64,000 nt of DNA from Pseudomonas sp. CFII64 (GCF_000416235.1 NZ_ATLO01000035.1:62001-126000), one strand, 5' to 3'. Counted from the stretch's first letter, positions 41,171 through 50,292 are shown. Notes: generated by a model not told the origin, from the letters alone. A program made the numbers and translations.

Positions 41171-42520
41171 ATGGAAAACATTAATGCTTATCCGCGTTAT
41201 GCGGGACAACTGGACCCGGCGTTTGCGCAGCAGACGGATATCCCTGGTTGGGTCGATATTTTGCGAGCGCTGGATTGGCCGGTGGGTCGGGATCTGTTCT
41301 TTTCTTCAATTACCCCGACGCTTGATGGTTATCTTTATGCGTGCGGCTATTTCGCCGAAACAGTCAGTGATCCGGTGGAATATTTCGTCGCTCGTGTGCA
41401 AGGGGACGGCCAACGAGATACCTCATTCGGTAATGACGGAGTCATCAGGGGTACATTTCCGATCAACTTCAAGATGATCATTCCGACCCGGTTGGTGGTG
41501 CAGGATGACGGCAAAATTCTTATGCAAGCGCTGGGCTACGCCGGCAATCCGGAGTTGCCTGATCCGGTTCTGCTGGTGGCGCGGTTCCTGGCGAGCGGCG
41601 CGGCGGATGTCGAATTCGGTGAGCAAGGGTTGATGAGGAAGGACTTGCCGCCTGGCAAACCGGGTTTCCTCAGGTCCTTCGTCGGCGACCTGCAGCAGTT
41701 GCCGGATGGGCGGATTCTTGCCAGCACAACCGGCGTGAGAATGGCTGCGCAAGGCCCGATGGAAAGCGCGATTGTCTACCGGCTTACCGCTCAGGGCGAG
41801 CTGGACGGGTCATTCAACGGCAACGGCATAAAGGATTTTGCCCCGCCGGGCGCGTCGTTGCGGGTCAGCGGTTTCGTGGCCCAACCTGATGGCAAGGTGG
41901 TGCTCGCCGGACAGGTGACCCACGAAGGCAGCAACTCCTCCAGCGGCATGTTCGTTCGCCTGGATGAGGCGGGACAGCTGGATGAAACCTTCGGCCCGCT
42001 GGGGAGTGGTTATTTCGAGTTTTCCCTGGACGATTACCATCTGCACATCAACTCCATTGCGCTGAGTTCTGATGGTTCGCTGGTGGGAGTGGGTGCCGCG
42101 TCGGCGGTTAATGCGGATCAAGGTTTGATCGATGAGGGATTTATCATCGGTATTACCGCTGAAGGTTTATCCGATGTTGGCTTTAATAACGGAACACTGT
42201 TGTTAACGCCAATCAATGAGCGTTATTCAGTGGACTGGATTTCGGCAGAATTTCAACGTGATGGAAAGTTGTTGGTGGCGGGGCGTTCAATGCGTCTGGC
42301 GGCTACTCATAACAGTTATGTATATATCGCGCGGTTTAACAGCGACGGGACAGCGGATATAAACTTTGGCGACTCCGAAACGGGAAGAGCTGAAACGATG
42401 GTGGGTGGTTTCAATGACATTCCGCTCGAAATGCGCCAACAAGCAGACGGCAAGATCCTCGTCGGTCTCAATGCCAGCAGTTTGCGCAAGGGAACCTTGT
42501 TGCGTTATTTGAATGAATAA
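41171..42520 (+). CDS. Delta-60 repeat beta-propeller-like protein
   Basis: 449 residues from the ATG at 41171 (AAGGA 7 bp upstream). About seven delta-60 units are visible through recurring LD-x-x-FG and DGKI-L-x-x-G motifs: RDTSFGNDG, ADVEFGEQG, LDGSFNGNG, LDETFGPLG, ADINFGDSE, each next to a strand such as QPDGKVVLAGQ. Such repeats build beta-propellers or extended surface adhesin modules. There is no obvious signal peptide, so secretion, if any, would not be by Sec. It stands alone between repeat elements with an AT-rich upstream region, suggesting an accessory gene. Function unknown. Confidence 0.75.
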   Translation: MENINAYPRYAGQLDPAFAQQTDIPGWVDILRALDWPVGRDLFFSSITPTLDGYLYACGYFAETVSDPVEYFVARVQGDGQRDTSFGNDGVIRGTFPINFKMIIPTRLVVQDDGKILMQALGYAGNPELPDPVLLVARFLASGAADVEFGEQGLMRKDLPPGKPGFLRSFVGDLQQLPDGRILASTTGVRMAAQGPMESAIVYRLTAQGELDGSFNGNGIKDFAPPGASLRVSGFVAQPDGKVVLAGQVTHEGSNSSSGMFVRLDEAGQLDETFGPLGSGYFEFSLDDYHLHINSIALSSDGSLVGVGAASAVNADQGLIDEGFIIGITAEGLSDVGFNNGTLLLTPINERYSVDWISAEFQRDGKLLVAGRSMRLAATHNSYVYIARFNSDGTADINFGDSETGRAETMVGGFNDIPLEMRQQADGKILVGLNASSLRKGTLLRYLNE

Positions 42521-42524
42521 TATG

Positions 42525-42578
42525 CCGTAGGACCGGCTTTAGCCGGGAGAGCGCTCTCCCGGCGAAGTCGGCCCTACA
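42525..42578. repeat. Compact REPIN
   Basis: CGTAGGACCGGCTTTAGCCG and CTCCCGGCGAAGTCGGCCCTAC face each other with almost no spacer. Between convergent delta-60 and pyrC' genes. Confidence 0.75.
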
Positions 42579-42588
42579 GGTTCTCGCT

Positions 42589-43860
42589 TCAACCGGTATA
42601 ACTAATCCGCCCATCCACCAGGGTGTAACGCACCGCGCTCGGCAGGCAATGGCCGAGGAACGGGCAGTTTTCGCCTTTGGACAGCCACTTCTCGCCCGCA
42701 ACCGTGGAGGCCGCCGGATCGAACAGCACGATATCCGCTGCCGATCCCGCACTCAGTTGCCCTGCCGGCAGGCGCAATGCCGTTGCCGGGCCAGTGCTCA
42801 GGCGGGCTATCAGCGTGGGCAAGTCCAGCAAACCGTCTTCCACCAGCGTCATGGCCAATGGCAGCAGCAACTCGACACTGCTGATACCCGGTTCAGTCGC
42901 TGCGAACGGCGCCAGCTTGGCGTCCCGCTCGTGAGGCTGGTGATGGCTGGAGATCGCCTGAATCACGCCGGACTTGACCGCCTCACGCAGGCCATCGCGA
43001 TCCGCGCGGCTGCGCAGTGGCGGTTGCACGTGATACAGGCTGGAGAAGTCGATCAAAGCTTCGTCGGTCAGAATCAGCTGATACAACGCCACATCCGCTG
43101 TGACTTTCAAGCCGCGTGCCTGCGCCTGGGCGATCAACGCCGCGCCACGGGCGCTGGTCAGCTGGCTGAAGTGTGCACGCACGCCGCTTTGCTCGACCAG
43201 CAACAAGTCGCGGGCCAGGGCCACGGTTTCAGCGGTTTCCGGAATCCCGGCCAGGCCGAGGAAGCTGGCGGTCGGACCTTCGTGGGCCAGGCCGCCTTCG
43301 GCGAGATCGCGGTCCTGAGAGTTGAAAATCACCGTCAGGTCGAACGTCGCGGCGTATTCCAGTGCACGGCACAGCGTGCGCGTGTTGCGAAAGCTTTCCA
43401 GACCGTTGCCGAACGCCACGCAGCCCACGTCGCGCAGGGCAACCAGTTCCGCCAGTTGCTCGCCTTCCAGGCCCTTGCTGAGTGCGCCAATCGGGAACAC
43501 TTTGGCGTGTCCGGCTTCGCGGGCGCGGTCGAGGATCAACTCAGCCACCGCTGAGGTATCGAGAATCGGTTTGGTGCGTGGCGGACAGCACAGGCTGGTC
43601 ACGCCGCCCGCTGCGGCCGCGCGGGTTTCGCTGGCAATCGTGCCCTTGCGGCTGTAACCCGGCTCGCGCAGAGCAACGTTCAGGTCGACCAGGCCTGGCG
43701 CGGCGATCAGGCCGGTGGCGTCGATGGTTTGAACAGGCTCGAAACCGGCCGGTGCCGCGCCAATGGCGAGTACCTTGCACGCTTCGATGTGCAAATCGGT
43801 GACTTGATCCAGACCGCTGGTTGGGTCGATGACGCGAGCGCCGAGAATACTGAGCTTCAC
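42589..43860 (-). CDS. pyrC': Inactive dihydroorotase homologue PyrC' (aspartate transcarbamoylase partner)
   Basis: 423 residues, amidohydrolase fold. The metal-binding HxH of dihydroorotase (normally VDLHVHLREPG) is replaced: here PGLVDLNVALREPG. The later metal His and Asp sites are also altered (FNSQDRDLAEGG; ISSHHQPHERD in place of a TDHAPH-type motif). In P. putida and P. aeruginosa such a protein has no dihydroorotase activity but is required for assembly of active PyrB dodecamers, so this is a structural pseudo-enzyme. It overlaps the pyrB stop by 4 bp. Confidence 0.93.
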   Translation of the reverse strand: MKLSILGARVIDPTSGLDQVTDLHIEACKVLAIGAAPAGFEPVQTIDATGLIAAPGLVDLNVALREPGYSRKGTIASETRAAAAGGVTSLCCPPRTKPILDTSAVAELILDRAREAGHAKVFPIGALSKGLEGEQLAELVALRDVGCVAFGNGLESFRNTRTLCRALEYAATFDLTVIFNSQDRDLAEGGLAHEGPTASFLGLAGIPETAETVALARDLLLVEQSGVRAHFSQLTSARGAALIAQAQARGLKVTADVALYQLILTDEALIDFSSLYHVQPPLRSRADRDGLREAVKSGVIQAISSHHQPHERDAKLAPFAATEPGISSVELLLPLAMTLVEDGLLDLPTLIARLSTGPATALRLPAGQLSAGSAADIVLFDPAASTVAGEKWLSKGENCPFLGHCLPSAVRYTLVDGRISYTG

Positions 43861-44861
43861 TGGGCGTTCTCCTGCTCGAATTGGCGTTGCGCGGTCTGGC
43901 CGCTCATGGCCATGGACAATACCGCCATGCGCACGGCGATGCCGTAGGTGACCTGATTGAGAATCACCGAATGCGCGCCATCGGCGACGGCGGATTCGAT
44001 TTCCACGCCGCGATTGATCGGGCCTGGGTGCATGACGATGGCGTCCGGCTTGGCGCCAGCCAGTCGTGCGGTGGTCAGGCCGAACAGGCGATAGAACTCG
44101 CCTTCGCTGGGCAGCAAACCGCCCTGCATGCGTTCGCGTTGCAGGCGCAGCATGATCACCACGTCGACATCCTTCAGACCCGCATCCAGATCGGTGTAAA
44201 CCCTGACGCCGTACTGCTCAATGCCGATGGGCAACAGGGTTTTCGGGCCGATGACGCGGATGTCCGGGCAGCCCAGCGCCTTGAGGGCGATCATGTTCGA
44301 GCGCGCCACGCGGGAGTGCAGGATGTCACCGACGATGGCCACCGAGAGGTTCTCGAAGCCGCCTTTGTGGCGGCGAATGGTCAGCATGTCGAGCATGCCT
44401 TGGGTCGGGTGTGCGTGGCGGCCGTCGCCACCATTGATAATCGCCACTTCCGGCGACACATGCTCGGCAATGAAGTGCGCGGCACCGGAGTCGCCGTGGC
44501 GCACGACGAACATGTCGGCAGCCATGGCTTCAAGGTTGCGCAAGGTATCGAACAGCGTCTCGCCCTTGCTGGTGGACGAAGTGGAGACGTTCAGGGTGAT
44601 GACGTCGGCCGACAAGCGCTGAGCAGCCAGTTCAAAGGTGGTGCGGGTGCGCGTGGAGTTCTCGAAGAACACGTTGCACACCGTCTTGCCGCGCAATAAC
44701 GGGACCTTTTTTACCGCGCGCGCGCCGACTTCCAGAAAGGAGTCCGCCGTGTCGAGGATTTCGGTGAGCAACTCGCGAGGCAGGCCATCGAGAGAGAGGA
44801 AGTGGCGCAGCTGGCCCTGATGGTTGAGCTGCAGCGGGCGCTTGGCGTGGAGAGGCGTCAT
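43857..44861 (-). CDS. pyrB: Aspartate carbamoyltransferase catalytic subunit
   Basis: 334 residues. Carbamoyl-phosphate site FFENSTRTRTTFE, then HPTQGMLD and the aspartate-binding MLRLQRER. It carries out the first committed pyrimidine step. The N-terminal extension of about 20 residues is characteristic of Pseudomonas PyrB and takes part in nucleotide control and binding to PyrC'. It starts 26 bp after pyrR. Confidence 0.95.
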   Translation of the reverse strand: MTPLHAKRPLQLNHQGQLRHFLSLDGLPRELLTEILDTADSFLEVGARAVKKVPLLRGKTVCNVFFENSTRTRTTFELAAQRLSADVITLNVSTSSTSKGETLFDTLRNLEAMAADMFVVRHGDSGAAHFIAEHVSPEVAIINGGDGRHAHPTQGMLDMLTIRRHKGGFENLSVAIVGDILHSRVARSNMIALKALGCPDIRVIGPKTLLPIGIEQYGVRVYTDLDAGLKDVDVVIMLRLQRERMQGGLLPSEGEFYRLFGLTTARLAGAKPDAIVMHPGPINRGVEIESAVADGAHSVILNQVTYGIAVRMAVLSMAMSGQTAQRQFEQENAQ

Positions 44862-44887
44862 CGCAAAGGACTCTTGAAAAAGGGCGG

Positions 44888-45409
44888 CTAAAGGGCGGCG
44901 GAGGCGGTGGAAAGGTTTTGCATTTCGAGGCCAAGTGGCTCGGGGCCGGTCAGCTTCACGCGTTCGTGGTCAGCCAGCGACAAGGTTGCGCCGACCACAT
45001 TCGGCCGAATCGGCAACTCGCCCGCATCCAGGTCCAGCAGGCAGACCAGCGTCACGCTGGCCGGGCGACCGTAATCGAACAGCTCGTTGAGTGCGGCGCG
45101 AATGGTGCGGCCGCTCATCAACACGTCGTCGATCAGCACCAGATGCTGGCCTTCGATCTCGAACGGCAGCTCTGAAGGGCGCACTTGCGGGTGCAGGCCG
45201 TTCTGGCTGAAGTCGTCGCGGTAGAACGACACGTCCAGCGTGCCCAGCGGTGCTTCGCTGCCCAGCGCCTTGAGCAGCGCTTGCGCCACCCAGACGCCGC
45301 CGGTGCGGATACCGATAAAGCGCGGATCGGCGATCCCGCGTTTGTGCAGATGAGCGTACAGATCAGCGGCCATATGGCTGATCAGTTCGGCGGGGTTGGG
45401 CAGGTTCAT
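44888..45409 (-). CDS. pyrR: PyrR: bifunctional pyr regulator / uracil phosphoribosyltransferase-like protein
   Basis: 173 residues. PRPP-binding motif LVLIDDVLMSGRTIRAAL (about residues 92-109) and FIGIRTGGVWVAQAL are the PRTase core. It stands just upstream of pyrB, as PyrR does in pseudomonads where it regulates pyr genes. The ATG at 45409 is the only good start. Confidence 0.9.
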   Translation of the reverse strand: MNLPNPAELISHMAADLYAHLHKRGIADPRFIGIRTGGVWVAQALLKALGSEAPLGTLDVSFYRDDFSQNGLHPQVRPSELPFEIEGQHLVLIDDVLMSGRTIRAALNELFDYGRPASVTLVCLLDLDAGELPIRPNVVGATLSLADHERVKLTGPEPLGLEMQNLSTASAAL

Positions 45410-45521
45410 GAAAGTGCTCCTTCAAAGGCCCGAGTTTCATGCGCGCGGCGCTGCTCAGGCTGAAACGGGAATTTCGGGTGTCGCGGTGCCGCACAGGAAG
45501 ACGTTGTACAGCCTGAACATG

Positions 45522-45962
45522 TCAGACATTGAACAGTTCGGGATTGGCATCGAGCCAGCCTTGCAGCAGCAGCGCAGCGGCGATGGCATCCACCGGGTTG
45601 TCCTTGTAGCTGCCGCGTTGTCCGCCGCGACTCATGCGCTCGCCCTTGGCTTCAAAGGTGGTCAGGCGTTCGTCATGGGTATACACGGGCAGGTTGAAGC
45701 GGCCGTTGAGGCGGCGGGAGAATTTTTCCGCCTTGGCGCTCATCTCGCTGGGCGTGCCGTCCATGTTCAGCGGCAAGCCGACGACGATAGCGTCCGGCTT
45801 CCATTCCTTGATCAACGCTTCGATCTGGCTCCAGTCCGGGACGCCTTGCACCGCCTTGAGGGTGCAGAGTTCCCGGGCCTGGCCGGTAATCACCTGGCCC
45901 ACCGCGACGCCGATCTGTTTGGTGCCGTAATCAAATCCCAGTAGAAGACGCAATGCGGCCAT
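45522..45962 (-). CDS. ruvX: Putative pre-16S rRNA nuclease / Holliday-junction resolvase fold protein (YqgF)
   Basis: 146 residues. LLLGFDYGTKQIGVAVGQ is the first RNase H-like strand with its Asp, VVGLPLNMDGT and DERLTTFEA follow, and KDNPVDAIAAALLLQ closes with the last Asp. It is implicated in 16S rRNA 5' maturation. Its ATG overlaps the algH stop by one base (ATGA). Confidence 0.93.
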   Translation of the reverse strand: MAALRLLLGFDYGTKQIGVAVGQVITGQARELCTLKAVQGVPDWSQIEALIKEWKPDAIVVGLPLNMDGTPSEMSAKAEKFSRRLNGRFNLPVYTHDERLTTFEAKGERMSRGGQRGSYKDNPVDAIAAALLLQGWLDANPELFNV

Positions 45963-46531
45963 CAGGCGTGGCCCGCCTGGCTGGTCAGCAGGCTGAGGTT
46001 GACGCCCAGGCGTTTGGCCGCAGCATTGAGGCGCTGCTCGCTGTCCATCTCAAACAGGATGGCCGGATCGAACGGGCAGGTCAGCCAGGCATTGTCGGCG
46101 ACTTCAGCTTCCAGTTGCCCGGCTTCCCAGCCGGCGTAGCCAAGGGTGATCACATTTTGATCAGGTCCGTAGCCATCGGCGATGGAAAACAGCACGTCTT
46201 GCGAGGTGGAGAGCGAAAGGCCACCCAACTCGACGGTGGCCTGGAAGATCGGCCCGCTGGGATGCAGGACGAAGCCGCGGTCAGTCTGCACCGGACCGCC
46301 GGTATGAATGGCGATGTCCGCGCAACGCTTGGGTGCCGGAACGTCGGGACGCAATTGTTCAAGAATGTCGGCAAGCGTGAGGCTTTGCGGGCGATTGATC
46401 ACCAGACCCATGGCGCCATTGGCGTTGTGCTCGACGATGTAGGTCAGCGTCTGGGCAAAGTTCGGGTCCGCCATGTGCGGCATGGCGATCAGGAATTGAT
46501 GCTTGAGATAACTGGCGGATACGTTTTTCAT
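45962..46531 (-). CDS. algH: YqgE/AlgH family protein
   Basis: 189 residues. FLIAMPHMADPNFAQTLTYIVEHNANGAMGLVINRP is the classical start of the YqgE/AlgH family, with YGPDQNVITLGYAGWEAGQLE further on. Linked to alginate and pigment regulation in pseudomonads, with no defined biochemistry. ATG 46531 fits the family; the open frame to 46567 adds nothing. Coupled to ruvX. Confidence 0.93.
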   Translation of the reverse strand: MKNVSASYLKHQFLIAMPHMADPNFAQTLTYIVEHNANGAMGLVINRPQSLTLADILEQLRPDVPAPKRCADIAIHTGGPVQTDRGFVLHPSGPIFQATVELGGLSLSTSQDVLFSIADGYGPDQNVITLGYAGWEAGQLEAEVADNAWLTCPFDPAILFEMDSEQRLNAAAKRLGVNLSLLTSQAGHA

Positions 46532-46606
46532 GAGCCCTAGTGTGGCGCTGCGCGGCAGGCATGACAACTGGCAGTTATGACAGTGCCGCTGGCGGCTATA
46601 TACAGG

Positions 46607-47509
46607 TCAGTTACTGGAAAGCTTGTCGCCCCGGGCGAATTTCCAGGTGCGAATGATCTCAAGTCGATCGATGTCGGCAAGATCGCCGGTGAACGGCGCA
46701 AATGGCGCCGCGAGCCGCACGATGCGCTGGGCCGCCTGATCCAGCAAAGGCTGCCCGGAAGACTCCAGCACCAACACTTCGTACAGCGAGCCGTCGCGGT
46801 TGATCGAGACCATCAGGCGCAAATTGCCGTAAATCTGCTGGCGGCGGGCTTCCTCGGGGTAATTGAGATTGCCCACCCGCTCGACTTTCTTGCGCCAGTC
46901 GTCTTTGTACCAGGCGCCTTTGTCGCGCATGGTCGATGCGGCGCTCAGGCGATGAATCTTCGGCCGTTTGGCGTACAGCTGTTGTTCGTTGGACAGTTCC
47001 GCTTCGAGGCTGGCGATTTCGCTGCTCAGCTCGGCGCTGTCGAATGTCGGGGCTTTCTTGGGCGCCGGATCAGGCTTGACCTCTTCGCGCTTGGCGACGG
47101 TCTTCTGTGGTGCTGGCGCCTTGGTGGCAACCACGGTTTTCTGGGCTTCCTGCTTGACCACGGGCTTGCTGGCCGGAGGCGGTGTCACTTTATTGATCTT
47201 GGTGTCCTGAAACGGCGCGATTTCCGTGGTCTTGGGGATTTCGGCCTTGTCCAGGGTGCCGCTGCCTTGCTGGTCGTCCTGGGCGAGAAAGTCCGCCTGT
47301 TTGGGCCTGGTTTCGCTTTTGAAGGTCGCGAGGGTGATTTCCAGGGTCTGGCTGATCTGCTCGGGCTTGACGTAGGTGAAGCCCACGCCAAGGATCACCG
47401 CGAGGTGGATCAACGCTGCAATCATCAGGGTAAACCCCAGACGATCAGCAGGTCGCACGCCAGCTCGGGAGAGTTCGTAAGGGAGGTCGTTGGCGGCCAG
47501 GGATGTCAT
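46607..47509 (-). CDS. tonB: TonB-like energy transducer (TonB3 type)
   Basis: 300 residues. A cytoplasmic tail of about 25 residues, one membrane helix (LMIAALIHLAVILGVGF), a long Pro/Lys-rich periplasmic spacer (about 90-150) and a C-terminal TonB domain with the YPEEARRQQIYGNLRLMVSI hallmark. It would pass proton-motive force to outer-membrane receptors; the homologue beside gshB in P. aeruginosa is reported to affect twitching rather than iron uptake (from memory), which fits its place next to pilG. No exbB/exbD nearby. Confidence 0.88.
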   Translation of the reverse strand: MTSLAANDLPYELSRAGVRPADRLGFTLMIAALIHLAVILGVGFTYVKPEQISQTLEITLATFKSETRPKQADFLAQDDQQGSGTLDKAEIPKTTEIAPFQDTKINKVTPPPASKPVVKQEAQKTVVATKAPAPQKTVAKREEVKPDPAPKKAPTFDSAELSSEIASLEAELSNEQQLYAKRPKIHRLSAASTMRDKGAWYKDDWRKKVERVGNLNYPEEARRQQIYGNLRLMVSINRDGSLYEVLVLESSGQPLLDQAAQRIVRLAAPFAPFTGDLADIDRLEIIRTWKFARGDKLSSN

Positions 47510-47562
47510 CAGCGGTTCAGCGTCTCTTGGAGCATTGCGTGGCGCGCATCATAACGCAATGT

Positions 47563-47655
47563 TGTGGGACCGGCTTTAGCCGGGAGGGGGGTTGGTTGAT
47601 CCGACCGACATCTCTGTGACCCGAACAACCCTCCCGGCTAAAGCCGGCCCTACGG
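47563..47655. repeat. REPIN: two inverted REP palindromes
   Basis: TGTGGGACCGGCTTTAGCCG and CGGCTAAAGCCGGCCCTACG inverted around about 50 bp, between gshB and tonB. Confidence 0.83.
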
Positions 47656-47659
47656 TCGA

Positions 47660-48613
47660 TCAGCGAGCCTTTAATTTCTTCTCGATCACATCCATCAACA
47701 TCCCGCCGATGTCCGTGCCGAAGGCGTTGTCGATTTCCCGGATGCAGGTCGGGCTGGTGACGTTGATTTCGGTCAGATGCTCACCGATGACGTCCAGACC
47801 GACGAAGATCAGGCCTTTTTCACGCAAGGTCGGGCCGATCTGTTCAGCGATCCAGCGATCTTTTTCGGTCAAGGGACGTGCTTCGCCACGACCGCCCGCC
47901 GCCAGGTTGCCACGGGTTTCGCCCGCTGCCGGGATGCGTGCCAGGCAATACGGCACCGGTTCGCCATCAATCATCAGGATGCGTTTGTCGCCATCCTTGA
48001 TCGCCGGCAAGTAACCTTGCGCCATGATTTGCTGGGTGCCGTGGGCCGTCAGGGTTTCGAGAATCACCGACAGGTTCGGATCGCCCGCGCGATGGCGGAA
48101 GATCGACGCGCCGCCCATGCCGTCCAGCGGCTTGAGGATCACATCGCCATGTAGCTCGGCAAAACCACGCAGGATGTCCGCACGCCGGCTGACCAGCGTC
48201 GGCGGGGTCAACGTCGGGAACAGCGTGGCAAACAGTTTTTCGTTGCAGTCACGCAGGCTTTGCGGCTTGTTGACGATCAGCACGCCGGCGGTTTCCGCTT
48301 GTTCCAGCAGATACGTGGCGTAGACGAACTCCATGTCGAACGGCGGATCCTTGCGCATCAGGATCACGTCGAGGTCGTCCAGGCCGATATCTTCCTCGGC
48401 GTCCAGTTCGAACCACTTGGCCGGGTCGGCGAACACTTTCAGCGGCTTGACCCGCGCGCGGGCCTGACCGGCGTTCTGATACAGATCCTGCTGTTCCATG
48501 TAGAACAGCGACCAACCCCGCGCCTGGGCGGCAAGCAGCATGGCCAGTGAGCTGTCCTTTTTATAGGAGATGCGCTCAATGGGGTCCATGACAATCCCTA
48601 GGCGAACGCTCAT
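47660..48613 (-). CDS. gshB: Glutathione synthetase
   Basis: 317 residues, ATP-grasp enzyme joining gamma-glutamylcysteine and glycine. Start SVRLGIVMDPIERISYKKDSSLAML, then LMRKDPPFDMEFVYATYLLE, GDVILKPLDGMGG and FVGLDVIGEHLTEINVTSPTCIRE, the ATP/metal and Gly-loop motifs. The ATG at 48613 gives the family length; the frame to 48694 is an extension. Divergent from pilG across 225 bp. Confidence 0.96.
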   Translation of the reverse strand: MSVRLGIVMDPIERISYKKDSSLAMLLAAQARGWSLFYMEQQDLYQNAGQARARVKPLKVFADPAKWFELDAEEDIGLDDLDVILMRKDPPFDMEFVYATYLLEQAETAGVLIVNKPQSLRDCNEKLFATLFPTLTPPTLVSRRADILRGFAELHGDVILKPLDGMGGASIFRHRAGDPNLSVILETLTAHGTQQIMAQGYLPAIKDGDKRILMIDGEPVPYCLARIPAAGETRGNLAAGGRGEARPLTEKDRWIAEQIGPTLREKGLIFVGLDVIGEHLTEINVTSPTCIREIDNAFGTDIGGMLMDVIEKKLKAR

Positions 48614-48838
48614 GGGCAAATATCCTCTGATCGATAACGGCCGCGACGGCCTTGAAATAGGCGTCAGGGTGGCGCTCTGCTTGCTCCGGGTCAAGAGGCA
48701 GGCGCGTGGCGGCAGGCTTTATGGATTGAGGATGAGGAGTGTGCTAAAAAGGCTCGGCGCTCGGACCATCGGTCGTTTAGCAAGCCCAGTGCCGGAAAGG
48801 ACGCGAAAAATATTCGCCGCGGCGAGGGAAGAGCAGAT

Positions 48839-49249
48839 ATGGAACAGCAGCCAGCAGCATTGAAAGTCATGGTCATTGACGATTCCAAGACCATTCGCCG
48901 CACCGCCGAGACGTTGCTGAAGAACGTCGGCTGTGAGGTCATTACCGCAATTGATGGCTTCGACGCGTTGGCCAAGATCGCTGATAACCATCCGCGCATC
49001 ATTTTTGTCGACATCATGATGCCGCGCCTGGATGGCTATCAGACCTGTGCCCTGATCAAGAATAACCGCGCGTTCAAGTCGACGCCGGTGATCATGCTTT
49101 CTTCCAAGGACGGTCTGTTCGACAAGGCCAAGGGCCGGATCGTGGGCTCGGACCAGTTTTTGACCAAGCCATTCAGCAAGGAAGAACTGCTCAATGCGAT
49201 CAAGGCGCATGTGCCGGGATTCGTTGCAGTAGAACAACAGATATCGTGA
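48839..49249 (+). CDS. pilG: Twitching motility response regulator PilG
   Basis: 136 residues, a single CheY-like receiver domain. Acidic pocket VIDDSK (residues 13-18), phospho-acceptor Asp58 in FVDIMMP and Lys in TKPFSKEEL. It receives phosphate from ChpA and promotes pilus extension through downstream proteins. The 225-bp region separating it from gshB carries its promoter; the AGAGCAGAT just before the ATG is a modest ribosome site. Confidence 0.94.
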   Translation: MEQQPAALKVMVIDDSKTIRRTAETLLKNVGCEVITAIDGFDALAKIADNHPRIIFVDIMMPRLDGYQTCALIKNNRAFKSTPVIMLSSKDGLFDKAKGRIVGSDQFLTKPFSKEELLNAIKAHVPGFVAVEQQIS

Positions 49250-49294
49250 TGCCCGCCCCTACGGTCGCGGGCCTCCATCCTTATGGGGAATACC

Positions 49295-49660
49295 ATGGCT
49301 CGAATCCTGATCGTCGATGACTCGCCGACCGAAATGTACAAACTGACCGGCATGCTGGAAAAGCACGGCCATGAAGTCCTCAAGGCCGAAAACGGTGCCG
49401 ACGGCGTGGCGCTTTGCCGTCAGGAAAAACCGGATGCAGTGCTGATGGACATCGTCATGCCCGGCCTTAACGGTTTTCAGGCCACGCGCCAGCTCACCAA
49501 GGATGCCGACACCAGCATGATCCCGGTGATCATGATCACCACCAAGGATCAGGAAACCGACAAGGTCTGGGGCAAGCGCCAGGGCGCGCGGGACTACCTG
49601 ACCAAACCGGTGGATGAAGAAACCCTGATGAAAACCCTGAACGCGGTACTGGCCGGCTGA
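49295..49660 (+). CDS. pilH: Twitching motility response regulator PilH
   Basis: 121 residues, single receiver domain: ILIVDDSPTEMYKLTGM, Asp52 in LMDIVMPG, TKPVDEETL. It acts as a phosphate sink and opponent of PilG in pilus control. The ATG at 49295 reproduces the known PilH N-terminus; an ATG at 49283 in frame would add four residues. 45 bp after pilG. Confidence 0.95.
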   Translation: MARILIVDDSPTEMYKLTGMLEKHGHEVLKAENGADGVALCRQEKPDAVLMDIVMPGLNGFQATRQLTKDADTSMIPVIMITTKDQETDKVWGKRQGARDYLTKPVDEETLMKTLNAVLAG

Positions 49661-49673
49661 TTGCCGGTTTGTC

Positions 49674-50213
49674 ATGGCTGAGTCGCAAACTGCTTTCCAG
49701 TTGCTGTTCGATATCGACCAGCGCTGCCGTTCGCTTGCCGCCGATTTGCCTTCCCAGGAAGCCCGGCAGCAGGAGTGGAGCGGCATCGGCTTTCGCATGG
49801 GCGGCCGCTGCTACGTAGCGCCCATGGGCGAAATCAGTGAAATCCTGCATGAGCCACGCTACGCGGCATTGCCCGGTGTAAAGCCGTGGGTGCGTGGCAT
49901 CGCCAACCTGCGCGGACGGCTGCTGCCGATCATGGACCTGTGCAGTTTCTTCGGTCACGAGTTGTCGCAAGTGCGCCGGCAGCGCCGGGTATTGGTGGTG
50001 GAACATCAGGACGTGTTCGCCGGTTTGATCGTCGACGAGGTGCTTGGCCTGCAGCATTTCAGCCAGCTGAGCCTGATGCCGCCGCAGTCGGGTGAGCTCG
50101 ATAGCGTCATCGCGCCGTACATTCGCGGTCAGTTCCTGCGCGAGCAAGCCTGGCTGGTTTTCAGCCCCTGGGCGCTGGCGCAGTCTCCAGGTTTCATGGA
50201 CGTGGCTTCATAG
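49674..50213 (+). CDS. pilI: Twitching motility CheW-like adaptor PilI
   Basis: 179 residues, CheW domain: GRCYVAPMGEISEIL, VRGIANLRGRLLPIMDL and FAGLIVDEVLGL. It couples the receptor PilJ to the kinase ChpA. It starts 13 bp after pilH. Length and motifs are as in P. aeruginosa PilI. Confidence 0.94.
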   Translation: MAESQTAFQLLFDIDQRCRSLAADLPSQEARQQEWSGIGFRMGGRCYVAPMGEISEILHEPRYAALPGVKPWVRGIANLRGRLLPIMDLCSFFGHELSQVRRQRRVLVVEHQDVFAGLIVDEVLGLQHFSQLSLMPPQSGELDSVIAPYIRGQFLREQAWLVFSPWALAQSPGFMDVAS

Positions 50214-50292
50214 GCATCCCGGCAGGCCGGTAATCCTGGCGTCTTGTTGTGCGGATGAACAATCGCAGTTGGTCCAGGCGGGGGCCTGATTA

